From Oscillospiraceae bacterium (GTDB lineage: Bacteria > Bacillota > Clostridia > Oscillospirales > Acutalibacteraceae): DNA of 42,967 nucleotides. The stretch is taken from assembly GCA_015066465.1 (NCBI GenBank), contig SVOI01000016.1, forward strand, positions 1 to 42,967, in the 5' to 3' direction. The position numbers were made by a program, and so were the translations under genes. Shown here in pieces: positions 1 to 8,885 of the stretch; the first letter of the stretch is position 1; the number at the start of each line of letters is the position of its first letter. Under the pieces are notes generated by a model that saw only the letters and a program-made list of their open reading frames with translations, made no database searches and had not been told where the DNA came from.

Positions 1-279
1 CGTCAGTATTCCTGCGAGTTTTTCCTTGTTACTGAAAATTTTTTTGTCTTACAAAACTGCAAGCACCTAAAATTGTAAAGATTTTGGTGCAGTAAGGTGT
101 TTCTTTGGCGCAGTCATACTGACGTATAACAAGACAAAAAACGGCTTAATGTGCCGAAAGATTTAAATTTTAGGCGTACGAGATTCGACGCCTGTCACCT
201 TAATTAACAAAAAATATTTTAAAACCAAATGCCCCATTCGTCAAGTGTTTTCTTAACAAACGAGGCAATTTTTTATAAA
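1..279. repeat. Structured intergenic region with nested inverted repeats
   Basis: No convincing gene was found in these 279 bases. CGTCAGTAT at 1-9 is inverted exactly at 116-124. TTTTTTGTCTT at 40-50 is inverted at 131-141. GCACC(T)AAAAT at 63-73 pairs with ATTTTGGTGC at 81-90. CGGC/GCCG pair at 142-156, and AGGCGTACGA/TCGACGCCT at 172-193 form a 9-bp stem with one bulged A. A 25-codon reading frame is open from base 1 on the plus strand to a TAA near 78; it might be a gene tail but has no recognisable content. The region could be a structured RNA, a dispersed palindromic repeat or the 3' end of the operon to its right. Confidence 0.5.
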
Positions 280-1707
280 TTATGAAGCTTTTTCTTCTGT
301 TGAGTCATAGTTGATGTTATATCTCTTGATTTCGCCCCATTTAGTCTTTTTACCACGCATAAAGAATACTGAGAACATTCTTGTAAATGCCATAATGAAA
401 CGAATAATAACGTTTTCAGGAACACAGAGTAAAAATGCTTTAATAACGTCTCTCATTCTCAATTTCTGGTCACTGTTGAAGTTTCTTGAAACGAATGAAA
501 TAACAGTAAGCATAGCACCAAACAAAGCATACACAAGGAAAAGTGTAATTGCCACAGAAGTATTTAAGAAACCTAATAAGCCTGCAATAATTGTCAAAAC
601 AAGACCTATTAATTCAATTGCCGGTGAAAGCAATTCATAAAAAAGAAAATAGAAATAACTTACAACACTCATTAAGCTTCTGTGAGTGAACATACTTTGC
701 ATAAGACCAATGTGCCAGCGTCTTCTTTGCTTTATAAGGTCTCTCATTCTTTCTGGTGCCTGAGTCCAGCAAATAGCATCATAAGAATATTTGATAAGAT
801 AAGGAAGCTTATTCTTTCTGTGGTACTCGTGAAGATTCATAACAAGCTCCATATCTTCACCAATACAACCAACCTTATAACCGCCGACTGAAATTACTGC
901 ATCCTTTTTAAATAAACCGAATGCACCCGAAATAACAAGGTTAGCATTGAATTTATCAAGGAAAATACGAGAAGCTAAGAAAGAACGCTCATATTCAAGA
1001 ACCTGGAATGCAGGAAGAAGCTTTTTAGGTAAACGTAATTCTTTTAACTCACCATTTTCGAACTTACTACCATTCGAAATACGAATCATACTACCAACTG
1101 CAACAACGTCCTGGTTTTCTAAAACAGGAACAGCGATTTTCTTAAGTGAATCTTTTTCAAGAATTGAGTCAGCATCCATACAAACAAAATAAGGGAATTT
1201 TGAAACGTTTATACCCATATTAATGCTGTCTGCCTTACCACCATTTTCTTTATCAACTAAAACAATAGAAATACCATTTTCGCTGATACCCTCATAAACT
1301 GCAACAGCATCCTTACATTGAACCTGACGTCTTATTGGTCTGTTTACCTTATGTAAATTAAAATGATTTATAACTACGTCTGCAGTGTCATCCTTTGAAC
1401 CATCATTAACAACAACTATTTCGTAGGTTTTATAATCAAGATTTAAAAGTGATTCTATTGATTTGCAAATTGTAACTGCCTCATTGTAAGCTGGAACAAT
1501 TATTGTTACAGGCACGTAATACTCGTGGTGAATTTCATTTCTCAATGTTTTTCTTTTAATTCCTGTGAAAACCTCGTTACTACCTACAATAACAGAAATA
1601 AAGAGGAATGAAGCGTATCCAATTAAATAAACAACGAAAAAAATTGAGAAAATCTCAATTATTACATTTAACACATCCATTACTTCTGGACTGAATGCAA
1701 TATTCAT
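280..1707 (-). CDS. Membrane-bound processive family 2 glycosyltransferase
   Basis: This 475-residue protein looks like a polysaccharide synthase of the cellulose/hyaluronan/NodC type, which polymerises a sugar from a nucleotide-sugar and threads the chain across the membrane. A membrane helix at about 12-42 precedes the GT-A domain. That domain has VPAYNE at 71-76, NDGSKDDT at 101-108, the DAD metal site at 178-180, the ED acceptor/base motif at 284-285 and QRRRW at 327-331, the QxxRW motif of processive enzymes. Several hydrophobic helices follow from about 345 to 450. It is the last gene of the six-gene operon and overlaps the HEAT-repeat gene by 4 bp (ATGA), so translation is probably coupled. 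No PilZ domain is visible. The polymer cannot be told from sequence; cellulose, a hexosamine polymer or another beta-glycan are all possible. Confidence 0.88.
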   Translation of the reverse strand: MNIAFSPEVMDVLNVIIEIFSIFFVVYLIGYASFLFISVIVGSNEVFTGIKRKTLRNEIHHEYYVPVTIIVPAYNEAVTICKSIESLLNLDYKTYEIVVVNDGSKDDTADVVINHFNLHKVNRPIRRQVQCKDAVAVYEGISENGISIVLVDKENGGKADSINMGINVSKFPYFVCMDADSILEKDSLKKIAVPVLENQDVVAVGSMIRISNGSKFENGELKELRLPKKLLPAFQVLEYERSFLASRIFLDKFNANLVISGAFGLFKKDAVISVGGYKVGCIGEDMELVMNLHEYHRKNKLPYLIKYSYDAICWTQAPERMRDLIKQRRRWHIGLMQSMFTHRSLMSVVSYFYFLFYELLSPAIELIGLVLTIIAGLLGFLNTSVAITLFLVYALFGAMLTVISFVSRNFNSDQKLRMRDVIKAFLLCVPENVIIRFIMAFTRMFSVFFMRGKKTKWGEIKRYNINYDSTEEKAS

Positions 1708-2819
1708 ACTGTTACACCCTCCTCAACCGTTTTTTCTGCCTTTTCTAACACTTCTGAAATAAGCTTAGATTTCTCTTCATCATTCTTAAATAAATACAAC
1801 AATGTTTCCAAAGCGTATTTATCATTTAGTTCAATTATCTCTTTAATATCGTCACTCTCAAGACCATTTGCAACTAAATATTCAAGTGCATTTATTCTTA
1901 CGTACCAGTTACGGTCTGTAATTTTTGATTTTACAGCAGATACAACTTCATTGTCATTATAAGTTTTAAGAGCCTGAATAGCGAGCATCTGCTTTACCCA
2001 ATCCGCTGTTTCTGTTTTAAGAACATTTAAAGAATATTCTTTAGAAGCGGCATTTGGTTTTTTTACAAAATAACGCATACAAGCGTAAACAATTTCACTT
2101 TCGCTTGATTTAAGATTTAAGAGCTTCATACAGAATTCAGAAACGTCAACGTTTGTCATACGAAAATAATCAAGTAACGCTTCCTTAGTATGAACGTTAT
2201 ACGTGTCAAAACGTTCAATTAATTTTTTTATAAAAGACTCTTTATCAACGTTTGAAGTTAATAAACCATCAACGAAAAGCTTTTTATGATAAAAGCCTTC
2301 ACGCTCGTTAACCTTATCAACTGCTGAAACCAATAATCCTTCTTCAGAAAAGGCATAAAGCGCATCCATAGTATTTGAAAAAGTGTAAAGTGATTTTGAA
2401 TCTAAAAATCCAAAGAACTGTGAAGCAAAATCTGCAGGAACGGGCTCGTTATAGCCCAAAGTAGAAACAACATAAATATAAAATGCCTGGTCATAATCTG
2501 ACTTTTGCTTGTAAACATCAACTAAACTGAAAATAACAGACTTAAACCATACTTTTGCTTCTTGATTTTCGTTAAGGATATTTTGAAGAGCTACTAAATT
2601 CTGTGTTTTTGACAATTCCTTAGGGAGCTTTATTAAAAAGCCCATTGAGAATTCACCGTCAGCCTCTCTCTTTTTAATCTCCTTTTTAACCAATTTTTCA
2701 AATTTGTTATTCTTTTTGAAAAACTTCATTTTATTAATGTTTTTTGTAAGTAAAAAGCCTATATCAAACACCAATAAAATCACGCACATAATCATATAAA
2801 TCTGAATAATTATGTTCAT
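1704..2819 (-). CDS. Membrane-anchored HEAT-repeat protein
   Basis: A 371-residue protein with one N-terminal membrane helix (about 3-24), a basic stretch rich in Lys (about 28-52), and then a helical-repeat body. The C-terminal third contains HEAT-like pairs, for example around WYVRINALEYLVANG and the preceding VKQMLAIQALKTYND stretch. Such solenoids normally act as protein-docking scaffolds. The gene sits between the glycoside-hydrolase-like gene and the glycosyltransferase and overlaps the latter by 4 bp, so a role as a cytoplasmic or membrane-associated partner of the synthase is a reasonable inference. An AAGGAG ribosome site lies 12 bases upstream of the ATG. I do not recognise a more specific family. 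Confidence 0.75.
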   Translation of the reverse strand: MNIIIQIYMIMCVILLVFDIGFLLTKNINKMKFFKKNNKFEKLVKKEIKKREADGEFSMGFLIKLPKELSKTQNLVALQNILNENQEAKVWFKSVIFSLVDVYKQKSDYDQAFYIYVVSTLGYNEPVPADFASQFFGFLDSKSLYTFSNTMDALYAFSEEGLLVSAVDKVNEREGFYHKKLFVDGLLTSNVDKESFIKKLIERFDTYNVHTKEALLDYFRMTNVDVSEFCMKLLNLKSSESEIVYACMRYFVKKPNAASKEYSLNVLKTETADWVKQMLAIQALKTYNDNEVVSAVKSKITDRNWYVRINALEYLVANGLESDDIKEIIELNDKYALETLLYLFKNDEEKSKLISEVLEKAEKTVEEGVTV

Positions 2820-2851
2820 ATTTCATTTCGCTCCTTATTAAATATATTTAA

Positions 2852-5011
2852 TTACTTAGTCCAGTAATCTTTCAAAATGTAATAAGACTCCTTTAGTCTT
2901 TCGTGATACTCTGGTTTTTTGCCAATCGGGGTTAAATTGAATTTTTCCATTTTTATTTCAGTGCTTCCATCACCAGCACCAACATTCATATGATTAATTT
3001 TTAAATATTCCACACCATAGACTTCATAATAATCATCATGAATATACATTTTTGTAGGGTCTGCAAAATTTAAAAGCTGCCACGGAATTTTAATCTCAAC
3101 AAATCCATCACCGGCACAAAAATCTGCAAGTGAATTAAACTCTTTTGAAGCAGGATTTGCATTGCCGTAAGTGAGTTTACCTGTTTCATATTTATCCATA
3201 ACACTGTAATGAACAGAATTTAAGACATCAAATTCTCTGAAATTTAATTCTATATCATCTGCTGTATTTGTATCTGTCAAATCACTTTTCAAGAAAAATC
3301 TTTCTTTTTGTAACAGCAAATATATTTCATTAAATTTGGAAGAATTTTTCTTTGGAAATCGCTTTGAAAAGAAATCTTCAGTAGAAACCTGACTGCTGAA
3401 CAATGCTGTTACTGTGTCATACCGTTCCTGAACCAAAACACGACTATTTTCAGTGCCGCTTATTTCAATAATAAAATCTGCTTCCTTATCCATTTTAATA
3501 TTGAAATTATCCGCAATACCACTCCCACTTTTCTTTGTTGTATCAATTGCAATATATAGTTTTTGATTATTCATATCAAAATCAGACTTTTCAACAAGAA
3601 AATATATGAATTTCTCATCATATTTCATAGACAAATTGCAGTTATTATCTTTACTCAATAAATCATTTTCTGTCCAGTCAGATTTATCACCATCAACATA
3701 GCAAATACTTTTTTCTTTGCCGGGGTCAAAAGATAAAAGTCCAAAATATTGCACGTTAGTCTGATAATCGCTCCAATATGAAGTTGAATCTAAATCGACA
3801 TCTGCCATTGTATTCCATATACGTTTATACCACTCATCTTGCCAGTTAAAAACAATACCACCACTGCTACCAGAAGCAATTATATCCTCGTACATAGAAA
3901 CAAGAGCTTCGCCTTGCTGAGTTTCACTCATATTGCCCTGATTTCTTCCGAGTGCTTCATCATTTGTTGCTCCGCCTCTTGATGCAGGAACACCAAATTC
4001 AGATATCACCACAGGAATTTTATGATGAACATTAAGCATTTTCAAATATTGGAAATATGTGTTTTCTTCGTGAACCTGCATATATTTACAATAATCAGGA
4101 TAATATGGATAAACGTGATATGAAGCAAAAAAGCCTGCTTTAAATGTATCTTTCGATTTTATTTTTTCAACGTCAATATTGGCACTCTTTTTGAAGAGTT
4201 CAGTAATTTTCGTATCATAATTATAAGGATCAGTTGTAGACCAATTAGAAAACGCTAAAACACGCTGTTCTTTATATCGTTCAGTTTCATAATCAATTAT
4301 AGCGTCGCCGATTTTAGCTAAAAAAATCTCGAAAGGCTCTGCATCTCTTGTGTAAACATATTTTCCGTCATACTGCTCTATATCATCTACTTCAAGATTT
4401 GTATAGTTCACTATTGTAGATTCCCAATCAACGCCTAATATATAACCATAAACCCACGGTGATATATCATATTTATAATTTCCTGGTAACAGATTTCCAT
4501 TATTAGTTTTATATCTGCCATGAATAACGTCTACAATAACCTTACAATCTTTCAAAAAAGGTTCATAAAATTCATCATCATTAGCGCTATAAATGGAATT
4601 TATAAGATAGTCATCAACCCAAACACCGTGAATTAAATATAACGGACTTTCGGTATTTATATTATACTCATAAAATGCTTCATAAAAGTCAGTCGGACCT
4701 AAAGTGTAAACACGGATTACATTTGCACCCATATCCTGAATCTGCTTGAACCATCTTAAATACTCCTCTTTGGTAATAGCTTTTTCTGTAGCATAAAATC
4801 CAGGCTTACCTAAACCTAAATTAACACCCTTAATCTGAAATTCTTTAAAGCCATCACCATTATCAATGTGTAATTTTTCAGACTCTGATTTTGAAAAACA
4901 TTCTATCTCTTTTGTTTCTGGAATATAGATAACTCTTTCATAATAATAAAGATAATCCAGCAAAAAAATAGAGAGAATTACAGAAAGAGAAGCAATAATT
5001 ACTTTTTTCAT
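2852..5011 (-). CDS. Membrane-anchored glycoside-hydrolase-like TIM-barrel protein
   Basis: A 719-residue protein with an N-terminal signal anchor (about 4-24) and an extracellular body. The first half resembles GH2/GH5-like TIM barrels. It has KGVNLGLGKPGFYA near 61, GANVIRVYTLGPTDFYEAF near 94 and VISEFGVPASRGG near 336, where the Glu fits the nucleophile at the end of strand 7. A YILGVDWES stretch near 190 may bear on the active site, but I cannot place the acid/base with certainty. The second half, from about 430, is beta-rich with GDKSDWTE and LYIAIDTTK patterns like CBM9/DOMON-type sugar-binding modules. It overlaps the CotH gene by 4 bp. In polysaccharide-synthase operons such an enzyme usually trims or remodels the nascent chain; that role here is inferred. 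Confidence 0.72.
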   Translation of the reverse strand: MKKVIIASLSVILSIFLLDYLYYYERVIYIPETKEIECFSKSESEKLHIDNGDGFKEFQIKGVNLGLGKPGFYATEKAITKEEYLRWFKQIQDMGANVIRVYTLGPTDFYEAFYEYNINTESPLYLIHGVWVDDYLINSIYSANDDEFYEPFLKDCKVIVDVIHGRYKTNNGNLLPGNYKYDISPWVYGYILGVDWESTIVNYTNLEVDDIEQYDGKYVYTRDAEPFEIFLAKIGDAIIDYETERYKEQRVLAFSNWSTTDPYNYDTKITELFKKSANIDVEKIKSKDTFKAGFFASYHVYPYYPDYCKYMQVHEENTYFQYLKMLNVHHKIPVVISEFGVPASRGGATNDEALGRNQGNMSETQQGEALVSMYEDIIASGSSGGIVFNWQDEWYKRIWNTMADVDLDSTSYWSDYQTNVQYFGLLSFDPGKEKSICYVDGDKSDWTENDLLSKDNNCNLSMKYDEKFIYFLVEKSDFDMNNQKLYIAIDTTKKSGSGIADNFNIKMDKEADFIIEISGTENSRVLVQERYDTVTALFSSQVSTEDFFSKRFPKKNSSKFNEIYLLLQKERFFLKSDLTDTNTADDIELNFREFDVLNSVHYSVMDKYETGKLTYGNANPASKEFNSLADFCAGDGFVEIKIPWQLLNFADPTKMYIHDDYYEVYGVEYLKINHMNVGAGDGSTEIKMEKFNLTPIGKKPEYHERLKESYYILKDYWTK

Positions 5012-6540
5012 TGTTTCTCCTCCCTGTTTTCATAATTGTATTTTTTGTTTATAGAATCATGACTCAAGCTACCTAATCTACCTATATTTTCATTCATAAA
5101 GTTTATTCTGTTACTTATGCAGTTTTTCAGTTGTGTTACTGCAGCTTCATAACTTCTTACGTTTCTTTCGGTAGGATAAATAAAATCATACAATTTACCA
5201 TTATACTCTGACTGAAAACTATATCCCCACTTTTCATAATTACGCTCTATAGCAGGACCTAAATATTCAATAGTTTCATCAATATAATTCAGTAAATATT
5301 CTTCATTAAAATAGCTTTTGCTTAATTCGTAATATCTATCAATAACAGCCTCTACAAAAGTTTCGTCTTTAAAAAGATATTCATACCAGATAGATTTATG
5401 AAGCTGAAAGGTCTGTGGTGTTGTATAAGAATACTTATAATAATCAAATGCCGAATTAAAATCCCACACACACATTTTATACTTTCCACCGACATCTTTA
5501 TAAAAGAAGCGTGACAATGCATTAGCATCATAATTCAATGTGAGTTCATTTATTAAGAAGTAATCTACAAAAGATTCGACGTCAATATATTTTAAATACC
5601 CTCTTTTTTCATCATCATAATCGAAAGAATATATCGATTTTTCGAACTTTGAAATATCAGAAATAATATAACGACGCTGCTCCTCTGTTAATGTTGAAGC
5701 AGGATACACTATTGACATATAACCTGTATTTGCTAATAAAGAACTGGAAAAAAGTGATTTTCGAGAAAAAGTAGTAATACTTTCTAACGGATCCATATTC
5801 TGTCGGTCAATTTTCACTATATATGAAGTTTCAGCAATTTTTGAATCAGTTTTACTTACCTGAACTCTTCCGTATTTGTTATAACCAATCTTTTCAACTA
5901 TGAGATAAACACCAATATATTCACCATTTAAAAAAGCTTCACAAAATCTTACATTTGGTGAATATTCCATTATTTCACCTGCTAAATTATAACAAATATA
6001 ATTTCTTATAAGAGTTTTATCTAAAAATGGACCGTGTAAAATCCATTCATTATCCTCTGTCATACCAGCCAAAGAAACATCTTTATTGGTAACTAAATCT
6101 GATTCCTTAAATTTGATTAAATAACCTTTTTTATCATATATTCTTGAGGTTGCACCTCTTGTTCTTACAAATGCTTTTTCCTTTATAACGGGATTATCAG
6201 TTAAATGATTATTCTGGGTTTCACAATCAAAATATTCAATTGTTGCACCAACCATTTCATCGTTTTTTTCTATATGAATCAACCCAAGTGCAATATCTTC
6301 ATAAGGTAACTCCTGCCCCTCTTCCAAAATATACGGACTTGGCATTTCACCATCTGTAGTAATATTTATAAGTGGCAAATGAGTGCAAAACACATCATCA
6401 TTATGATTGGTACATTCTGCTTTAGGTTTCGCTTCAAGGTGCTGGTGATATCTGTTTCGCTTATCCTTTATATCAGGAAAAAGCATTACAGAAATCACTA
6501 ATGCTACTGCTACGATAACACAAATTATTCTATATTTCAT
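5008..6540 (-). CDS. CotH-kinase family membrane-anchored protein
   Basis: The 510-residue protein has an N-terminal signal anchor (about 4-22) and a CotH-type atypical kinase domain. Visible family landmarks are RTRGATSR and YLIKFKE near 130-148, a GEYIGVYLIVEKIG segment near 209, and a KMCVWDFNSAFD segment near 355-366, matching the family's WDFDxAFG metal-binding motif. CotH proteins phosphorylate spore-coat or secreted substrates. In this operon it lies next to DUF4956 and VTC genes, a neighbourhood I know from many Firmicutes and Bacteroidetes without an assigned joint function. It is tightly packed, with a 12-bp gap to DUF4956 and a 4-bp overlap with the hydrolase-like gene. The kinase domain is predicted to be outside the cell, so its phosphate donor is an open question. 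Confidence 0.85.
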   Translation of the reverse strand: MKYRIICVIVAVALVISVMLFPDIKDKRNRYHQHLEAKPKAECTNHNDDVFCTHLPLINITTDGEMPSPYILEEGQELPYEDIALGLIHIEKNDEMVGATIEYFDCETQNNHLTDNPVIKEKAFVRTRGATSRIYDKKGYLIKFKESDLVTNKDVSLAGMTEDNEWILHGPFLDKTLIRNYICYNLAGEIMEYSPNVRFCEAFLNGEYIGVYLIVEKIGYNKYGRVQVSKTDSKIAETSYIVKIDRQNMDPLESITTFSRKSLFSSSLLANTGYMSIVYPASTLTEEQRRYIISDISKFEKSIYSFDYDDEKRGYLKYIDVESFVDYFLINELTLNYDANALSRFFYKDVGGKYKMCVWDFNSAFDYYKYSYTTPQTFQLHKSIWYEYLFKDETFVEAVIDRYYELSKSYFNEEYLLNYIDETIEYLGPAIERNYEKWGYSFQSEYNGKLYDFIYPTERNVRSYEAAVTQLKNCISNRINFMNENIGRLGSLSHDSINKKYNYENREEKQ

Positions 6541-6552
6541 AATTACACCTTA

Positions 6553-7260
6553 TTACGAAATTTCGTCGCTTTGAACAACTATGTTAACATAATCAATTCC
6601 ATCTAACGAATAAAGCTTATCAGTGATACCTTCGTGACTTCTTTTCTCTTTAAGTGCTTTTTTGGTTTCTATTCTATTTGACTGCTCTAAGCTTTTTTTA
6701 TTAAGCTCAAATATAAGCTCTACCTTTTCTTGTGTTGTGTTCTCTGCTTTTAAAACAGGCTTTTTAGTAAAGAAAGCATAAACAATTTTTCTTATTTCCT
6801 GGTCATTGATTCTGTCTGCTCTTATTATAAGTAAAATTCTGTTCTCATTCTTTACTCTGCCTAAAGCTAATAAAACAATAAACACCACTGCACTGCCGAT
6901 ACCAGCAACAGTGAAGTCACCAACACCACAACAAATACCTATAATAATTGTCCAGAATATGTAAACTGTATCACGGCTATCTTTAATCGACGTTCTGAAA
7001 CGGATAATTGAAAGTGCACCGACCATACCTAAAGAGAGTGCTAAGTTATTACCAATAACAGTCATAACCATTGTTGTAAGAATAGTAAGTGTAACCAACG
7101 TAATGTTAAATTTTGCGCTGTAAACTGAACCTGAGTGTGTTAAACGATAAGAAACAAAAATTGCTAATGCAAAAAGTGCAGAAACACCTATTCTTAATAA
7201 AATATCCTCGATTGTGAGAGCACCCATACTCTCTAAAACGCCTTGTAAATACTTTTCCAT
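6553..7260 (-). CDS. DUF4956 family membrane protein
   Basis: This 235-residue protein matches the DUF4956 family. Four hydrophobic helices lie in the first 135 residues, with the very characteristic LALSLGMVGALSIIRFRT segment near 74-91 and a DTVYIFWTIIIGI helix after it. A soluble C-terminal domain of about 95 residues follows, with a mixed alpha/beta pattern ending in DGIDYVNIVVQSDE. The biochemical function of the family is unknown, but it recurs beside VTC-domain and CotH genes, as here. It probably forms a membrane component working with the VTC protein encoded 12 bp upstream. The start is supported by TGGAAAAG after an AAGGAG site. Confidence 0.88.
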   Translation of the reverse strand: MEKYLQGVLESMGALTIEDILLRIGVSALFALAIFVSYRLTHSGSVYSAKFNITLVTLTILTTMVMTVIGNNLALSLGMVGALSIIRFRTSIKDSRDTVYIFWTIIIGICCGVGDFTVAGIGSAVVFIVLLALGRVKNENRILLIIRADRINDQEIRKIVYAFFTKKPVLKAENTTQEKVELIFELNKKSLEQSNRIETKKALKEKRSHEGITDKLYSLDGIDYVNIVVQSDEIS

Positions 7261-7272
7261 AACCCTACTCCT

Positions 7273-7965
7273 TTAATTAACTGTATAGCCTGTTGTACGA
7301 CTAAGACAATACTTACTTGATGTAATATTTTTTACGTTTATTGTTGAAATAATTTCTGAAATATACCCTAATAAAAATTTATCGTATTTAACCTCAAAAA
7401 CAATCTTATCCTTAGGAAAAACCGGATTAAGCGGTAAGTTTTCTGAAAATAAATCAAACGAGCTTTCGGTTGCTCTTATTTCGCTGTCAAAAGTGAGTCT
7501 TATATTATTTTCTTTAGCCATAAGAGCATATCGCTGATATTCAACTATTGATTTCGGCTTATAAGCATACATACACATTATGCTGTAAATTTCTCTTGCG
7601 AAATCGTCATCATATTTTAACAAAACAGAATAGTTTGAATTTATGAGTTCAACTGCATCTTCCTTTGAAATTGTCAAAGACCTTTTCTTCTGGAAAATAT
7701 TTTCTTTCTGTTTAAGCTCTAACTTCGCTTTTGTATCGTAAGGACTATAAATTCTCAAACGGATTTTTCTGCGAAGATTCTGTTCTTTTAATTTATCAAA
7801 AAAATCCTTATCGTCAGGGGTATCAAAATATAATGAACGAACCATATAACTGCCGTTTTTGGAAAATTTATCTGGCATTAAAATAGCAGAAAATTTTGCC
7901 TTGTAATTTGACATATCAATTACACTTAAAGGATATTTTTCTTCTCGCCTTAAAACTTCTACCAT
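7273..7965 (-). CDS. VTC-domain (polyphosphate polymerase-like) protein
   Basis: A 230-residue stand-alone VTC domain, a triphosphate-tunnel fold like the catalytic domain of yeast Vtc4, which builds polyphosphate from ATP. The basic tunnel residues look intact: REEKYPL at 6-12, VRSLYFDT near 42, the RKIRLRIY basic strand near 66, KLELKQKEN near 81 with KKRS after it, the acidic FEVKYD near 189 and SSKYCLSR near 217. There is no SPX or membrane domain; membrane attachment presumably comes from the DUF4956 partner. It is the first gene of the operon. A GGAGGGG stretch lies farther than usual (15 bases) from the ATG, and the possible upstream GTG is ruled out by an in-frame stop. Confidence 0.86.
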   Translation of the reverse strand: MVEVLRREEKYPLSVIDMSNYKAKFSAILMPDKFSKNGSYMVRSLYFDTPDDKDFFDKLKEQNLRRKIRLRIYSPYDTKAKLELKQKENIFQKKRSLTISKEDAVELINSNYSVLLKYDDDFAREIYSIMCMYAYKPKSIVEYQRYALMAKENNIRLTFDSEIRATESSFDLFSENLPLNPVFPKDKIVFEVKYDKFLLGYISEIISTINVKNITSSKYCLSRTTGYTVN

Positions 7966-8000
7966 TAAGTTATTTGCACCCCTCCATTTTAATTTGTATT

Positions 8001-8029
8001 ATTATACAATTTTAAGTAAATTTTTCCAA
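8001..8029 (-). promoter_or_regulatory. Promoter of the VTC-DUF4956-CotH-GH-HEAT-GT2 operon
   Basis: On the minus strand TTGGAA (8024-8029) and TATAAT (8001-8006) are separated by exactly 17 bases, a good sigma-A promoter. It lies 36 bases upstream of the VTC start codon and is the only clear promoter for the six genes. Confidence 0.7.
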
Positions 8030-8108
8030 TACCAAAACCTAACCTATATTAAACATTTTATAATTATTTTTTGTGCAATATTCACATTATATTATTTTCC
8101 CAAATATG

Positions 8109-8151
8109 CAAAACGCCATATTCCTTGACCTACAATCAAAGAATATGGCAT
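8109..8151 (-). terminator. Probable intrinsic terminator after the alpha/beta hydrolase gene
   Basis: On the minus strand GCCATATTC and GAATATGGC (8115-8123 with 8141-8149) form a 9-bp perfect stem, with further partial pairing in the 17-base loop, followed by GTTTTGC. The weak T run leaves some doubt, but the place is right for ending the 9524-8166 operon. Confidence 0.55.
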
Positions 8152-8165
8152 TAAATTTTTGTATT

Positions 8166-8885
8166 TTATTTCATAAATTCAGTAATTTTTTCTACAGTAT
8201 ACTCAATTTGCTCTTCTCTTGTTATTTTGGCTTTTCCATCGCCTTCTTGCTCACCATAAGCACCAAAATATGCATGGCAACCACCATCAATTATAAATTC
8301 TTTTAAGTCACTTGGTAAATTAGGCTTGTATTCAGAATACTTTTCCATATTGAGAACACCATCGTTACTTCCGTAGATTGAAAGAACCTCTAAGTAAGAA
8401 TCACTTAAATCGGCAGTAGAATATGAAGCGAGTAAAATTACACCATCAAACTCTTCGGTATTTTCTGCAATATAGCTTGCAGCCATCGAACCACCTAAAG
8501 AATGCCCTGACATATACCAGCTTTCAATCTCAGGATATTGCTCACAGATTCCATCTGCAGCATTCATATCTAAAACAGCAAGATTCCCAGGCATTGTCAC
8601 AAGTACGGAAAGAATACCTTCTTCTGCTAAAGAATGCATTAAAGGTGCGTAGGCTTTCGCTTCTACCTTACCACCAGGGTAAAAGATTATACCTTTGGTT
8701 GCATTTTGAGGTTTAAATGTAAATACACCATTTTCTTCTGTTACTACAACGTTCTCTTTTGGTGTAGTTATTAAAGAAACTGCTGTTTCTTCGGCGTGGT
8801 AATAATCATTTATATAATAAACAGTACAACCTACAAGAGATAATATTAAAACAATTATTATTGATAATGTTATTTTCTTTTTCAT
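8166..8885 (-). CDS. Exported alpha/beta hydrolase
   Basis: A 239-residue protein with an N-terminal hydrophobic signal or anchor (about 5-26, with a Cys near 20 that could be a lipoprotein site) and a compact alpha/beta hydrolase domain. GIIFYPGGKVEAKAYAPL near 65 is the start of the fold, GHSLGGSMAA near 128 holds the nucleophile Ser, and GGCHAYFG near 201 supplies the catalytic His. This matches the small dienelactone-hydrolase-like family often annotated only as alpha/beta hydrolase; the substrate is unknown. It overlaps the DUF3784-like gene by one base (TAATG), so the three genes to 9524 form one unit. Confidence 0.8.
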   Translation of the reverse strand: MKKKITLSIIIVLILSLVGCTVYYINDYYHAEETAVSLITTPKENVVVTEENGVFTFKPQNATKGIIFYPGGKVEAKAYAPLMHSLAEEGILSVLVTMPGNLAVLDMNAADGICEQYPEIESWYMSGHSLGGSMAASYIAENTEEFDGVILLASYSTADLSDSYLEVLSIYGSNDGVLNMEKYSEYKPNLPSDLKEFIIDGGCHAYFGAYGEQEGDGKAKITREEQIEYTVEKITEFMK

